From the NCBI GenBank assembly GCA_000349905.1, contig KB722738.1:429134-493133 (forward strand): a stretch of 64,000 nt of DNA, read 5' to 3'. The notes below the pieces were generated by a model that was not told where the DNA came from, made no database searches, and saw only the letters and a program-made list of their open reading frames with translations. Of the stretch, positions 46,137 through 57,435 are shown one piece after another. The stretch's first letter is position 1, and each line of letters begins with the position of its first letter. This DNA is from Volvariella volvacea V23. Its lineage: Eukaryota; Basidiomycota; Agaricomycetes; Agaricales; Pluteaceae. The translations under genes and the position numbers were made by a program.

Positions 46137-46882
46137 TTGCTCAAACGAACAAAATCCCGTTGTAAGATTACTGCGGAGATCGCACCCAGACCCTGCGCCA
46201 AATAGCAGAAAATAGGCGGCCAAGCAACTACTCCCAATAGCAGCGCAGATCCCGCAAGTGCCACAAGGGGTGGGGCATTGGAGAGAAACGAGATAGATGT
46301 CCCTTGTGTTTGTCCCGCCTTCGCAACAACGGAGTACTCAGCAGCGAGGAATAGACTGCGGTGCAAAGAAGTGATTGGGGGTTCTGAGAGCACACTGAAA
46401 TGCTCCCGAGCAGCGGTATCCAAAAATGTTGCGGAGGAAACCCAAACATACAGCGCGGACATGAGGCGATGATACGCCTCCACGCGCTGCATTCGAAACA
46501 CCACAGACCCCACCAACACGACCAACCCGCAAGGAACGAGGAAACAAATGACAAAGCAATGAAAAATTGTTACGACGAGTAAGCCCGCCCAAGCGAGAAA
46601 GCCAGCGAAAGTCCTTTCCCCTTGCCATTTCGGAAGCTGGCCCACTATCGTACATAATAGCAGCCACGCCAAGTATGAAAGGAGGCACCCCGCCAGGCCA
46701 AGGTATGGTTGACGGAAATTAAGTGGCGGATGAGGCGTAGTGTGGGACGGAAGGGCCGTTGTCCTACTGGGAGGTGGGTTCCTATTACGGCTGGTTTGCA
46801 TGCGTCGCCTGCGATGTAATTCTTCGAGGAGCAGCTGCGGAGGAGGACATTGAGGGCGACTAGCGTGAGCGGCGTTGTCCAT
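46046..46882 (-). CDS. Possible multi-pass membrane protein or 5' part of the Runt-like gene
   Basis: An open frame of 278 codons contains at least four hydrophobic segments: YLGLAGCLLSYLAWLLLCTI, AWAGLLVVTIFHCFVICFLV, CGLVVLVGSVVF and ALAGSALLLGVVAWPPIFCY. It runs directly into the exon encoding FVRLSN of the Runt-like gene. It could be a separate membrane protein with unresolved ends, or, if transcribed continuously, an N-terminal membrane domain of that protein. Another hydrophobic stretch (LRLVLFLYSWTTPLTLVAL) lies in a different frame at about 46.87-46.93 kb, but I found no intron that would join them. No family was recognised. Confidence 0.35.
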   Translation of the reverse strand: MDNAAHASRPQCPPPQLLLEELHRRRRMQTSRNRNPPPSRTTALPSHTTPHPPLNFRQPYLGLAGCLLSYLAWLLLCTIVGQLPKWQGERTFAGFLAWAGLLVVTIFHCFVICFLVPCGLVVLVGSVVFRMQRVEAYHRLMSALYVWVSSATFLDTAAREHFSVLSEPPITSLHRSLFLAAEYSVVAKAGQTQGTSISFLSNAPPLVALAGSALLLGVVAWPPIFCYLAQGLGAISAVILQRDFVRLSNVSLCTCPCFHTPSNTRLRLSLYSSDACAI

Positions 46883-46995
46883 GAGTAAAGGAAGAGGACC
46901 AGCCGTAGGTGGTTGAACGAGGAAGTGGGATAGAAAAGTGGTGGACGAGTTTGTGCATGATTGGAGATCGGAGGCGCTGGATGACTGACGCGCAC

Positions 46996-48091
46996 CTGAT
47001 GTCCATCTTGCCTTTCGAATTTGCGATCGAGGTGCTCATTCCAGCCTCGAACAGCACGACGACCACACCACAGCCATTAATTGATGCATTTCAGGCTTCT
47101 TCACCTCCCGGTTTCGGGCATAATGCCAATGATGCCTCAGTCATTTGCTGGCATTATCACCGAAACTCGAAAACGAGCTTCATGTTGAGCAAGTCCACCA
47201 TGCGCGCAGAAAATGCTTGGGGTAACGACTTCATCGTCATCCCTGCAGGTCAGTAGGTCGATCCGTAAGGTTTGTGTTATTTAATTATTGAATTGATTAC
47301 ACACCGTAACGCCTCGATGTCGACACCTGGATTTTGAGATTCCATCGATGTTCGACGTCCCGGCACACAACACCAGACGCTACAAGGTGAGGACTCCAAT
47401 TGCTCTCGATTGTACTCGACCAGCCGCAGCTGAGGTGTTCGCAGAAAAGAGTGTGCATGCGCTTACGTAAACTCGATTTCTTGCATGCTGACAAGAAAAT
47501 ATATCGCACTCCAAGAATACACGTTCCTTGGAACGTTTTTACAAGATGTGCTGTATGTAAGAGCCTCGCAGTAGAGCTGTGCACGGTCTGACCTGGCCGA
47601 TTTTGACAGGGCATATGCTCCTTGATATGTCGGGGTCGACCACGGCAAATCTGTGACATCGACATTTCTCCATTAAGGCATAAGTGTGGACGGCGGATGT
47701 GACCAGCAGTCCTCGATTGCCCGCAGTTTCTCGAGGATAAAGTCACTCTTGTGTCTGTGCCATGAGCATGCAACGAGATAATAGGCCAAAGAACAATGAA
47801 TCGAGGCAGGACGAGGTGTGTACCCCGCGAACAAAAATTTCCGTTTCCACATTTGCCGATATAATATAAATGGAACAGAATCGGCTGCCAAGAAAATGTC
47901 GAACTAGCCGGTTGAAAAGCTTGTCCCCATCGCTTTTCTACTCCCATCATAGTACCTTTTTCTCATTCCTTTGATTCTTTTTCCCTCAGCCGGTCGTTTA
48001 TCTACACGTAGTTGTGGCCTGGGTCCATTCACGACACCTCTCGTCTGCCAGCACACGTCTAACCACTTACCCGTGAACTGACTTGCAAGCA
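46996..48091. other. Intergenic region upstream of PL14
   Basis: About 1.1 kb. A 217-codon frame on the minus strand (47297-47950) has no recognisable features and is probably chance. An exon-like piece at about 47.17-47.25 kb (MVDLLNMKLVFEF) might belong to the membrane-protein gene. The PL14 promoter should lie near 47.9-48.1 kb. Confidence 0.4.
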
Positions 48092-49647
48092 ATGCACGCC
48101 TCACGAGCACTATCTCTTTTCCTCCTAGTCGCCCTGGTGGCCATCGTCTCTGCTCAACCTGCAACCCATGTTCGACGAGAAACACCTTATCAACATCGCC
48201 GCCACCACCAACGCAACCTGATGAAGATGCAGAAGATGCAGAAGCGACAATGCCAAAGAAGAAACTCAGCTGAACCCGAGTCTATCACCCCTACCGCGTT
48301 GCCTACACCCCTGAACCTCAATAACGGCCCAGTCCCAGAGGGCTCCTCCTCCTTCAACGCCTCATCCTCTGTGATCCCAACTCCAGAACTCCCTCCTCCC
48401 TCTCCCGAACCCTCTCCCGAACCGTCCCCCGAACCGTCCCCTGAATCTTCTTCGTCCCCTTCACCGTCTTCATCCTCCGCTGAACCGGTCCCATCTTCAG
48501 ACGGTGGTGATAATGGGCCCCCTAATGAGGGTGGTCAGGGTGGCAGTGGTGGTGGCGGGAGTGGTGCCGCACCTAATGCACTTTTCCCTGTTCCAGGCTT
48601 CAGTCAATCATGGTCGACTTCTCCCTCTATTGGGGGTTCAATTCCATTGTCTGACGCTACATTCCGTCCTCATCACCTTATCTCTGCTCTCCCCCGTGAC
48701 TACGTCTCAGCACCAGACGGCAAATTGGCACTCAGGGCACGCTTCCCTCAAGGTTCCTACACATACAAGGAACCCCTCGGCGGATTATCTTTCTACGCCC
48801 CTGGCCCTGCATCTCTAGATATCACTGCAGCAAGAGAGGTAACATTCTCATACTCCGTATTCTTCGAGGAGGGCTTCGCATTCAACAAGGGCGGCAAATT
48901 ACCTGGCATCTGTGAGTGTTGATCGTTTCCATTCCGTTCGCACCCTTCAAAGCAAAGCTAATCAAAATTCGGACCGATCGTGTCAAATTTTCTCCATCTC
49001 CCCTCCCCTCCCTCCCTCCACGTATCATTGATTTCCAGATGGTGGTGATAATGATGATGAAGCCGTTGGCTGTTCTGGTGGTCGCCGTTCAACCCAATGT
49101 TTCTCCGCCCGCTTGATGTGGCGTAGGGACGGCGCCGGAGAATTCTATACCTACCTGCCACCTTTTGATGACGAACGCTTCGCTGCCAACAGTGTCCAAT
49201 GCGATGTCCCACCCTTCTCCGAATGTAACCCCACCTATGGAGCGTCGGTCGGTCGCGGCGCGTTCTATTTCACTCCAGGCCGTTGGGTCACCGTCGCCGA
49301 GAGAGTCAGGTTGAACGACGTTGGCCAGGCTAACGGCCAGTTGGAGATGTTCGTTGATGGTCGCAGCGTTATCAGCGTTTCTGGATTGATCTTGAGAGGG
49401 AGCAACGCGGGAAGAATGAGGGGTATCCAGATGCAAACTTTCTTCGGAGGTATGTGTACCACTCTTCCACCCCCGATTCCCAAACTCCATCAGGAGATCT
49501 CCACGCGTTTAACTATAATATAAACTACGATTGCGCTAATCATGAATTTTTCTCTCGCGTACAGGCAGCGACTCTTCCTGGGGTTCGCCTCGCAGACAGG
49601 ATATCTATTTCTCTGACTTCTCATTGGCTATTACTCAATACCTCTGA
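48092..49647 (+). CDS. Secreted polysaccharide lyase family 14 protein (437 aa)
   Basis: Three exons, 48092-48911, 49039-49449 and 49565-49647, give 438 codons with the stop. A signal peptide (ALSLFLLVALVAIVSA) precedes a long low-complexity linker with PEPSPEPSPEPSPE repeats and a Gly-rich run. The catalytic domain starts near residue 165 (FPVPGFSQSWST). It carries TFSYSVFFEEGFAFNKGGK, LPGIYGGD, CFSARLMWRRDGAGEFYTYL, CNPTYGASVGRGAFYF, GRWVTVAERVRLND and GIQMQTFFGG, and ends YFSDFSLAITQ. This is the pattern of basidiomycete PL14 beta-jelly-roll lyases, which act on alginate or glucuronan-type polyuronides. The linker suggests a wall- or surface-spaced enzyme. Confidence 0.87.
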
Positions 49648-50467
49648 TCGCCCGCTGATCTTACCCTTGGTATTGGCTTGGGAGACAGATCTCCCGACTC
49701 CTACGGCCCATGGAAGCTCACGAACCCCAAGACGTTACTCATCTCTTCCCTTCTATATTCACTGACGACCTACATGGCCCACAACATAGATTTTTCATCG
49801 ACCCGCTTTCGGTTATTGCGACTTATCACGGATATCTATTATCCTCACTCACTCATTAATACTCATTGACGGTACATCGAGTTCGGTACAAAGGCTTGAT
49901 GCCCTCCCTGGTTATACTCGGTTACCTCCATTCCTTACAACTCACATCATATGTACACAGCTCGCACACGGGATTTCGGGATTTGCCTTCGTGTTATTCT
50001 TCCTTATGGGCTTGCCCTTGTTATTGCTCTTTATTGTCACGTTCCGTGTTTCCTTTTACCAAGCTAGTATTGGTTAGGAGTACACATATGCTACATGTAA
50101 CGTGGGTTGATCCCACGAAGTTTTTGGGGGTCTAGTACCCCTTTCTCCACGATGTAGGGATAACGTTAAATTTTTTTATGGAGATAATAGAAACTTCCTT
50201 ATATTGCTGGACATTGAGAAAACGTGCTTGATGCGCCTGCGCGAAGATTTCTATCAGCTGTACAAGCCAAGCAAAATGAGAATGTGTCCTGGACATCTGG
50301 AACCTCGAACGCGAAAACTTCTCACCACACGGAATGGAAGAGAACACAAGTACTGCAATTCCGGTAGGTGTTAGTACGGGGTAACACGAGAACCCAGCAA
50401 ATCCGTTAAACATTACTATAGAAGGACTATTCCGCATATACCTGAATCACACTCCACAAGACACCTC
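49648..50467. other. Intergenic region between convergent lyase genes
   Basis: About 820 bases between the PL14 stop and the PL8-b stop, so it should contain both 3' ends. A short palindrome (CGTGGG, five bases, CCCACG) lies at 50101-50117. No coding content was recognised. Confidence 0.45.
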
Positions 50468-53400
50468 TCAACCTCTCACATTCAACGTAACCGTATCTCC
50501 CGCCACTCCATCTCTCGGCAACTGGAACACCAACGTCTTACTCAACCCTCTGCCCCACACGGACGGCCTCCGTCCAGACCCCAAACTAATCGTAACCTTC
50601 ACAACCTCCAACGTCTGACTCGGATCCGACACGCTCACGTCTCCAGAATCCACATCATACATCAACGCACAATTCCCATCCGCCTCAACCGTGATCGGCA
50701 CGATCCCGCGTCCGGGGTAAAACTTGACCTTGCCACCAGCAGCGTTCCAAAACACGGCCATGAACACGTCGTTTCGCTCGTCAAACACGGCCGAGATCTC
50801 GGCGTCGTTCCGGACGGTGGTGATCTTGGCCCGGTTGGCTTTGTGGCGGAACTGGGAGCGATCGACGGCGGGGTAGATGGTGTACGAGAGCGACTTGTCG
50901 AGGTCCTCGTGGTGGATCTTGGCGGAGAAGATGTTCATCGCGTATGGAGGCTGAGTCGATGTTCCGATGGCCGTCCAGTTCCCCTGTCGCTCGCCAAACT
51001 GAACTTCGAGGTTCTGGCCTCGACGAGAATCATCAAAGGTGTATCCGACGTTTGAGTGCCATAGCGATTCGAATCGCGAGCGAGTCGTTGATTGATCGAC
51101 AGGTCGGTTGTCGACGTAGATGGGACCTGACAAGCGACGTTGATCTAGGACGGAATAGATAGGGGCTGAGGTGTTGTTGGTGGTGATGTTGGCAACCATG
51201 ACGCGTTCGATGTTGTCGTCGAGGAAGAACCAGGCCTTTTGCCAGGAGAGAGAGCGAGTTACGGGATTGGTGTACCTCATCACCGCTAGACCACGAGACC
51301 CATCCGATACACCGCCAACAAAAGGTTGTATACCGAGAATACGAGAATTGCTGCATATCAAAGGTGTGACACCATAATCCACCGTGATTCCTGGGATGAG
51401 GTACCAATCCCATGCGCCAGGAACATTTTCGTATTCGTCTCCAACAGTATAGGTATATTGAGCGCCATCTGCAAGATGGAATCCGAAGGGCTAGTAGGAC
51501 GGTCAAAAATGAATCTCCTGAATTTAAGCAGACGTACATTAGCCAGGTTGGTGCATTCTGTATGTTTGGTTCGAGACGACCATAACTTCAACGTCGTAAC
51601 GTGGTTCGGTCCACGGTGGACCTACATCTCGGGTTAAATCCATAAAATTCAATTCATCAGAAAACTGACCATGAAATCGTTGGTGAAGAACATTTTGTTC
51701 CCAATCAAGTTGTTTCCGTTAGCGTTGTTGTTGATAGGCTCCAAGTAACCGTCTGCAAAGCTGATAAGTGCTTGATTATTCCATTGTCTCCCAAGCTCCG
51801 CGACCTTGGATACGTTCATCTTGATACTACCTGAAGCCCTATTTATGCTCGTGAGATAAACAGCAGCAGGGTATCGCCCTTAACCTACTGGTCATCAATG
51901 ACTGGGAACGCGAGGAATCGACCGATAACGGACTGATAGCCAGCATGAGCGAGAACACAATTCAATACAGGAATAACTCACGAAATCCCAGTGCAACACC
52001 CTCGTCAACGAATTCAGCACGATCATCCACTTGTTTCCCTCGAAGAGTGTTCCGAAAGCAGACTGAGCTTCTGGGTTGGCAGCAAACCGGGTCCCAGCGG
52101 CTTCAAGCTCCATGTTCATGAGGACATTGGCGCTACAGTCGTTGAATAAGGGATACGCAGTTCACAAGAGCTGTACCTACAAATCCTTCCCTATAGAGGA
52201 CGGTTAGAGTGATAAACTGACAGTCAAGCTTGACTACTGACCGTAGTTTCCGTTGTACAGAATGCCAGCGTGCTGTCCTGTGTTCCCAAACACGGTGAGC
52301 CAAAGTACGAGGAGGGGTATCAAACGCTCATACCAAATGCGCCATCGATCCTAATTCCATCAGCACGGGTCGCGTTTCGGACGACAAGTTCGGCATGGAC
52401 TCGTTTGTATGCATCCTCAAGGAGGGTAGAGTTCCCAGTTAGGAGCGCCATATCCATGCCGATCTGGGCGACGTCAAGGGCATTGGCGCCCGTCAGTCCC
52501 GCAGAGACGCCATTGATAGGCTCGTAGAACTTCTGATAAGCCCTCCCAGTGATCTCAACGCACTTCTCCCTCTGCAGTAAGTCGAGCACATCGCCCAGAA
52601 TCAAGCATGTGCGAGCGACATATCGAGGGATGAGGATAATCTTGAAGGGGGTTAGTTTGCAAGTAATCGGGAAAGGACACCGCATACGTTGGAGAACCAA
52701 TTCGTGTTCCTGGGCGCGCATATGAGCGAGCGAAAGAGAGTGTAGACGTGAAAACTCACCAAAGCCAGTTGTCGGGGTTATCACACGGACAACGATCAGT
52801 ACCGCCGGCATCCATACAGGCATAATTAGTGAAGTCCCGAAAATACCAGTAATCCATAGCACTGGAAATCGCCTCCAGGAGTGAAGAATCTTGAACATAT
52901 TCTTCGGAACCGCCCTGGACACCACCATGCCAGGCAGCGGCCATGGTGACTATATACAAGCTCGGTCGTTATAACGGCGGTGTAGCGGTTTGAACACGTA
53001 CGTATGCGTGACCAGTGCACCTGTGCAGGCCAGTTAGCACGCTGGGCGGCACAGCCCGTGGCGTAATTGATCTCTACGTCGGGCCATTTCCCGTCCAGGC
53101 CAAGAGCTGAGAGCCTAACCTTGCATTAAGCGAGCACGCCCGGAAGACAGGGCTGAAGAGGTCCCTACCAAGCTGGTATCTGATCGGCTCCGCTGAGGGA
53201 TTGGACAATTGAATTCAAACGGCGTTTGTATATAGTAGCGATATCAGGGTCTGCATCTTGAAGACCAAAATCTGCGTCTGTCGAGATAGGCAACAAGGAA
53301 TTCTCAGGATCTATGGAATCAAGTTCAGGAAGTTCCGGCGCGGGTGAATCGCCTGCTCCAGTGTCAGCTTGGCGAAGGTGAAGAGCGGTTCTTCTCGTGT

Positions 53401-53500
53401 GAGTATGGCGCAAATAAATAAAAGTTTTGCTGGCCGTTACGCCCAGCAGGTAAGGAATGGCAAAGTTAAGAAAGCAAAGGAATGCCAGTGTCCTCTTCAT
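50468..53500 (-). CDS. Secreted polysaccharide lyase family 8 protein, PL8-b
   Basis: The exon layout corresponds to PL8-a, and all exons can be followed from the ATG at 53500 to the stop at 50468. The N-terminus (MKRTLAFLCFLNFAIPYLLG) is a signal peptide, but the Ser/Thr linker is much shorter than in PL8-a and PL8-c. Central domain: CPCDNPDNWLWNTNWFSN, LTGANALDVA, DGAFGQHAGILYNGNYG and VLHWDF. C-terminal domain: PFGFHLADGAQYTY, GAWDWYLIPGITVDYG and LSWQKAWFFLDD. No lesion was found. It shares substrate uncertainty with its paralogs and faces PL14 tail to tail. Confidence 0.87.
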
Positions 53501-53948
53501 CGAGATACACTGTGGGGTGACTGCTATGGGCAAAAATGTAGTGAATGGTGGCCAACATCTCGAGATCACTCCACTTTATATACCTCTCGCTGGGGCTGAC
53601 ACTGTACGACCCTACATCGAAGCCAAGTTGACCCCTGGACGCATCCACCCGAATAGCAAATTGAATGACTGACGGTTAGGGACGAGCTCTGGGTTGGATC
53701 GAGCGTATCTCGGGCGCAAGTGGGGTTCACGGTCGCCCAGGCTGGTAATGTGACGTCACATGACACACGGGCTTCCATGCCCGTGAATTGCAGCGAGATT
53801 TCTTTGAAGCTCGCAATCGCTCTCTGTCAGCTACCCTCCAAAGAGGCAACCTTTCGTCATGCATTGAAGGTGCAGAAGTCTATAAAAGCTCAGAGATGAG
53901 CTTGCTATGAACTGACAACAGCTCCGACAAATCCACACTATATTCACA
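53501..53948. promoter_or_regulatory. Shared divergent promoter, PL8-b / methyltransferase
   Basis: This 448-base gap separates two divergently oriented start codons. The sequence near 53880 (TATAAAAG, about 65 bases before the methyltransferase ATG) could be a TATA element. The minus-strand promoter of PL8-b should lie nearer 53.5-53.65 kb. Confidence 0.45.
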
Positions 53949-54878
53949 ATGGCTCATCATCACCATGACTATGTTGCCGCTAATGAGGCATTCTTCAACG
54001 AGAACGCCCATAAATTCGATGATGTCCCTCACGCCATTGAGCGCGCCCAGAGGTAGGCTTGTCCTTACCTCATCTCGCTTTTTGTGAAGCTAACGCGTCA
54101 CCCTTTCCAGGGTGGCCGCCGCTGTGAGGAATTTCCATGACCTTGACAAGGAAACGACTACAGTAATGGAGTTCGCCTGCGGAACAGGTAAATTCACAAC
54201 TGCGTCCGTAGGGTCACCTAGGTTAAGACGTGATTTACAGGTCTTGTATCCAAGGAACTTGTTCCGTATGTCAAGTCAATCTTTGGGGTCGACATCAGTC
54301 AGGGCGTTGTCGACCAATTCAATCAACGCGTTCAGAAAGAAGGCATATCCTCAGAGAAGATGAAAGGTATTCGCGCCGAACTGAAAGGTACAGAAGGCGA
54401 GCTCGATAACATCAAATTCGATGTAATTGTGGTAAGTAAAATCAGAATGCTGAGTGTCATAAAAGCGCTCATGTGTATTAATGGTAGTGCGCGTCAGCGT
54501 ATCACCACTTCCCTTCAGTCGAGGATGTGACCAAGACTCTGGCTTTCTTCCTCAAGCCCGGTGGTGCACTTGTTGTAGCGGATATTATCAAGGGCTATGA
54601 CATGGTATCCGGATTTGTCCACCCGGGTGAGTTTATACTGTATGTAGATAAGAGGATGCCATAATACTAATCTGAGCGCGTTCCTAGGCCCATGGACCAA
54701 GGAGGAGGTTACCCGCATGGTTCCTCACACGCATGGCTTTGACGAGGAGGACATGAGGAAGGTCTTTGAAGGAGCTGGTCTTGGTTCATTCACCTTTGAT
54801 TCCACCAGTCTGGTCAGGAATGCAGAAAAGGACGCCAGCCTCTTCCTTGCTAAGGGAATCAAACCTCTTTCCGTCTAG
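53949..54878 (+). CDS. Class I SAM-dependent methyltransferase (233 aa)
   Basis: Five exons, 53949-54052, 54111-54187, 54241-54431, 54488-54626 and 54688-54878, total 234 codons with the stop. The N-terminus (MAHHHHDYVAANEAFFN) is His-rich and leads to a Rossmann-type SAM-binding site: motif I MEFACGTG, then FGVDIS with the acidic ribose contact, FDVIVCASAYHHF and LKPGGALVVADI. Length and motif spacing fit small-molecule methyltransferases of the Methyltransf_11/25 type seen widely in fungi. The substrate cannot be predicted. It is divergent from PL8-b. Confidence 0.9.
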
Positions 54879-55567
54879 CTTTAATGTATAATGTACCGGA
54901 TAACTTCGCGTAAGGACCTAGGGGCCATAAATTTGAGAACAATGACCGCCTATAACATTTCCCTTCTATTGGGTTGAGTATAAACGATACTCGAATCTGG
55001 TCAATGGTATCACCTATGGCCAACTTTTGAATGGGTTATTATATGAGAAAATAAGGGCACAAGGAAGGAAAGCATCTATCCATACCCCCGACACGTTTAA
55101 AGGTTAATTACAAGTACTGTATACTATTTGCATCAATATTGGCTGAGGCTAAACAGGGATGTAAGGGAACGCACACCACCAGGACCGGTGTTGCGCGCTA
55201 TCACAAAGTAACTGGAGTCTTGCAAAGGGATTCAGACTTTGTTCCTCCTGAATAGGACGAAATTTGCCTCGGCATTTCGGCATTCGACTTATGTATCTGG
55301 TAGTCGGACTTTTCCGACCCCTACAACAGCTCGTTCTATCTAATTCGTTGACACCGCAGCACTATTCGGTCTCAACATCTTGAATCTCTCGGTGGACTGT
55401 CCATGTCCGGCGTATTTCCCCCTAAGCGTTCCCTAAATGATGCATAAGGGACTATAGGGTTGTCTCAGCACCGTCACTCTGACAGACAGACCAGAGGTGT
55501 TTATCTCGTCATCATATGTTTATCCGGATGGGCGCCGGGTTAGGTGCCAAAGTTCAACCCTTCCTAG
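54879..55567. other. Intergenic region
   Basis: About 690 bases between the methyltransferase and a family A F-box gene, both on the plus strand. I see no coding content or clear repeat in it. Confidence 0.4.
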
Positions 55568-57199
55568 ATGGCAATTGTATATCTTTGGGGGGCTCTCTGT
55601 GCAAATGCCCACCACCAGCTCAACTACGTCCTTACGCTTGACCAGCTGTCTGTCGAATTCTTAGATCTTATCTTGCCTTCGCTGGATGACCCCGACCTCT
55701 GCAGATTGGCAACTCTATGTCGCTCACTCCATATCTCCTCCCTCAACTTGCTCTTCTCTCGGAACAGAACATTCAGGCCACTGGCATCAAGTTCAGTCCC
55801 CAAACCATCAGCTGGGTCTCCAGTCAAGCTCCTACACTCGATGCCTGCAACTGCAATGTGCATTAACCTGCCGAACACAAGAAACTCGCTCGTCCTTCTT
55901 GGTTTGCGCCTTGCTTTAGCGCTCCTGTTCGAGGACTACTCACCCATAGCACTTTTCTGTAGTTTCAGTGCTCGTTTTTCAATCTTACGTGGAGAAGTAA
56001 AAGGCTTGAGTCGATTCCTTGCTCATAGTCCCATATCGGCAACAATCGAATGCATCATCCTCGATCTTGGTCGCACCCCAACCCAGGTTGATTGGGAGCC
56101 AATACCGGATGTTAGTTTCCTATTGGAGCTCCTCTCGCTCATTAGCAGCTCTACGAAAGGCAGGAGTAGGCTGCATCGTCAAACGTCCTTGAGCATACTC
56201 TGGAACTCCGTCTTTGATGGGGAGCATCAATATCTCCCTCCACCAACATGGCTGAGGGGAGGTGGAAAGGTGGCGAATGTGACGCAAGCGCTTGTCACGA
56301 CGGGGTCCAACTGCCTCCACTCCATTTCGAAATCAAAGCGCCCACTGCCTTCCAGCGCTCTAGGGTTTCAAACACTACATCTTCATTCGAGCTTTATCTT
56401 TCAGCCTCCTTTTTTTAACTGGACTCTATCAGTACTCACTCGCTCTACGTCTCTCCGGGTCCTTTCATTCTATAACACCATGCTAAGCGTTTACGAGTGG
56501 TCAACTATCCTATCTCGCATTACACTACCTAATCTGGAGGAAATCTATTTTGAACACAACTCTCCCGCCTCAATGGATGGACTGATGAATTTCCTTATCC
56601 GACATCCGTCCATCAAGATATTGGATCTAGGAGGCTGCGTCGTTCCGAGCCTTTCTAATTCGTGGAAACGACCACCATTCTTCCTTCCCAATCTCACGAC
56701 TTTAAAAGGGTCGCCCATTGATTTGGAATACTTTCTCCATCCGCGCTTCAGTCCCTCTCGATCGTTTCCAAACCTCAGATACGTAACAACCACGCTCTTC
56801 GACGATAACGGACCTCCGTTGTGGCCTAGATCACATGGTGTCCTGGTGAACTCCTACAGCGAACGTCTGGAGACCATCACACTTACCCTACGAATCCATG
56901 TTGCGTTTCTCATGACAGTATGGATGACGAGTGATGTCGAACTGCCACAGCCGTATCAGAGAGCAAGTGCTATAGAAATCAAGTCACCTTTGCTCTCGGG
57001 ATTTCTTGAATTGGGTCATGTTAGGTCTAATTTACCAGATTGGCTTTCGCGATTTCCTAAGCTCACGGTGGTAGAGATTGCGGGACATGATACGATGAAT
57101 GATAGGACGGGGAAATCTCGCAGGGAGTTATTTGAGACAATTAAGAAGAAGAATGGGGGGATTAAAGAGATGTAAGTAGACGGCGTTCGTGTCATCTAG
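55568..57199 (+). pseudogene. F-box protein, family A, altered start and C-terminal stop
   Basis: A long intronless frame with all family A landmarks: LDQLSVEFLDLILPSLDDPD, LATLCRSLHISSLNLLF, LLGLRLALALLFEDY, LPNLEEIYFEHNSPA, FFLPNLTTLKGSPIDLEYFL and WLSRFPKLTVVEIAG. Two changes stand out. The codon where relatives have the initiating ATG is ACG (55634), so translation would have to start 22 codons upstream at 55568. A TAA at 57173-57175 precedes VDGVRVI and a TAG at 57197, whereas relatives continue through (for example CVDGFRHI). The protein could still be made at about 535 aa, so it may be functional. Confidence 0.75.
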
Positions 57200-57435
57200 A
57201 GAAGTTGTTTCCACAATTGAATCTACGTAAAGTAAAACAACTCGCATTGCTCGATAGCCTGCAAGTAATAGCTTGCGGTCGATGCTTTCTGTATCGTTCA
57301 AGTTGGCTGCAGCTCCAGCTCCGGGGCCGACTGGCGTCAGGCGGCTGCGAGGTTTATACTGCTCTCACCGTGACGATGTCACGTCACTCAACCTAGCTTG
57401 CCGGCGCGAACTCGGAGTTGCAGGCTCTCTGCAAC

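Noticed and set aside
47297..47950. 217-codon frame on the minus strand
   Set aside because: No signal peptide, motif or family pattern, Cys/His/Arg-rich composition typical of random translation, and no splice-compatible neighbours.
50101..50117. CGTGGG-CCCACG palindrome followed by T and G runs, terminator-like
   Set aside because: Rho-independent terminators do not apply to a fungal nuclear gene; six-base palindromes are expected by chance.
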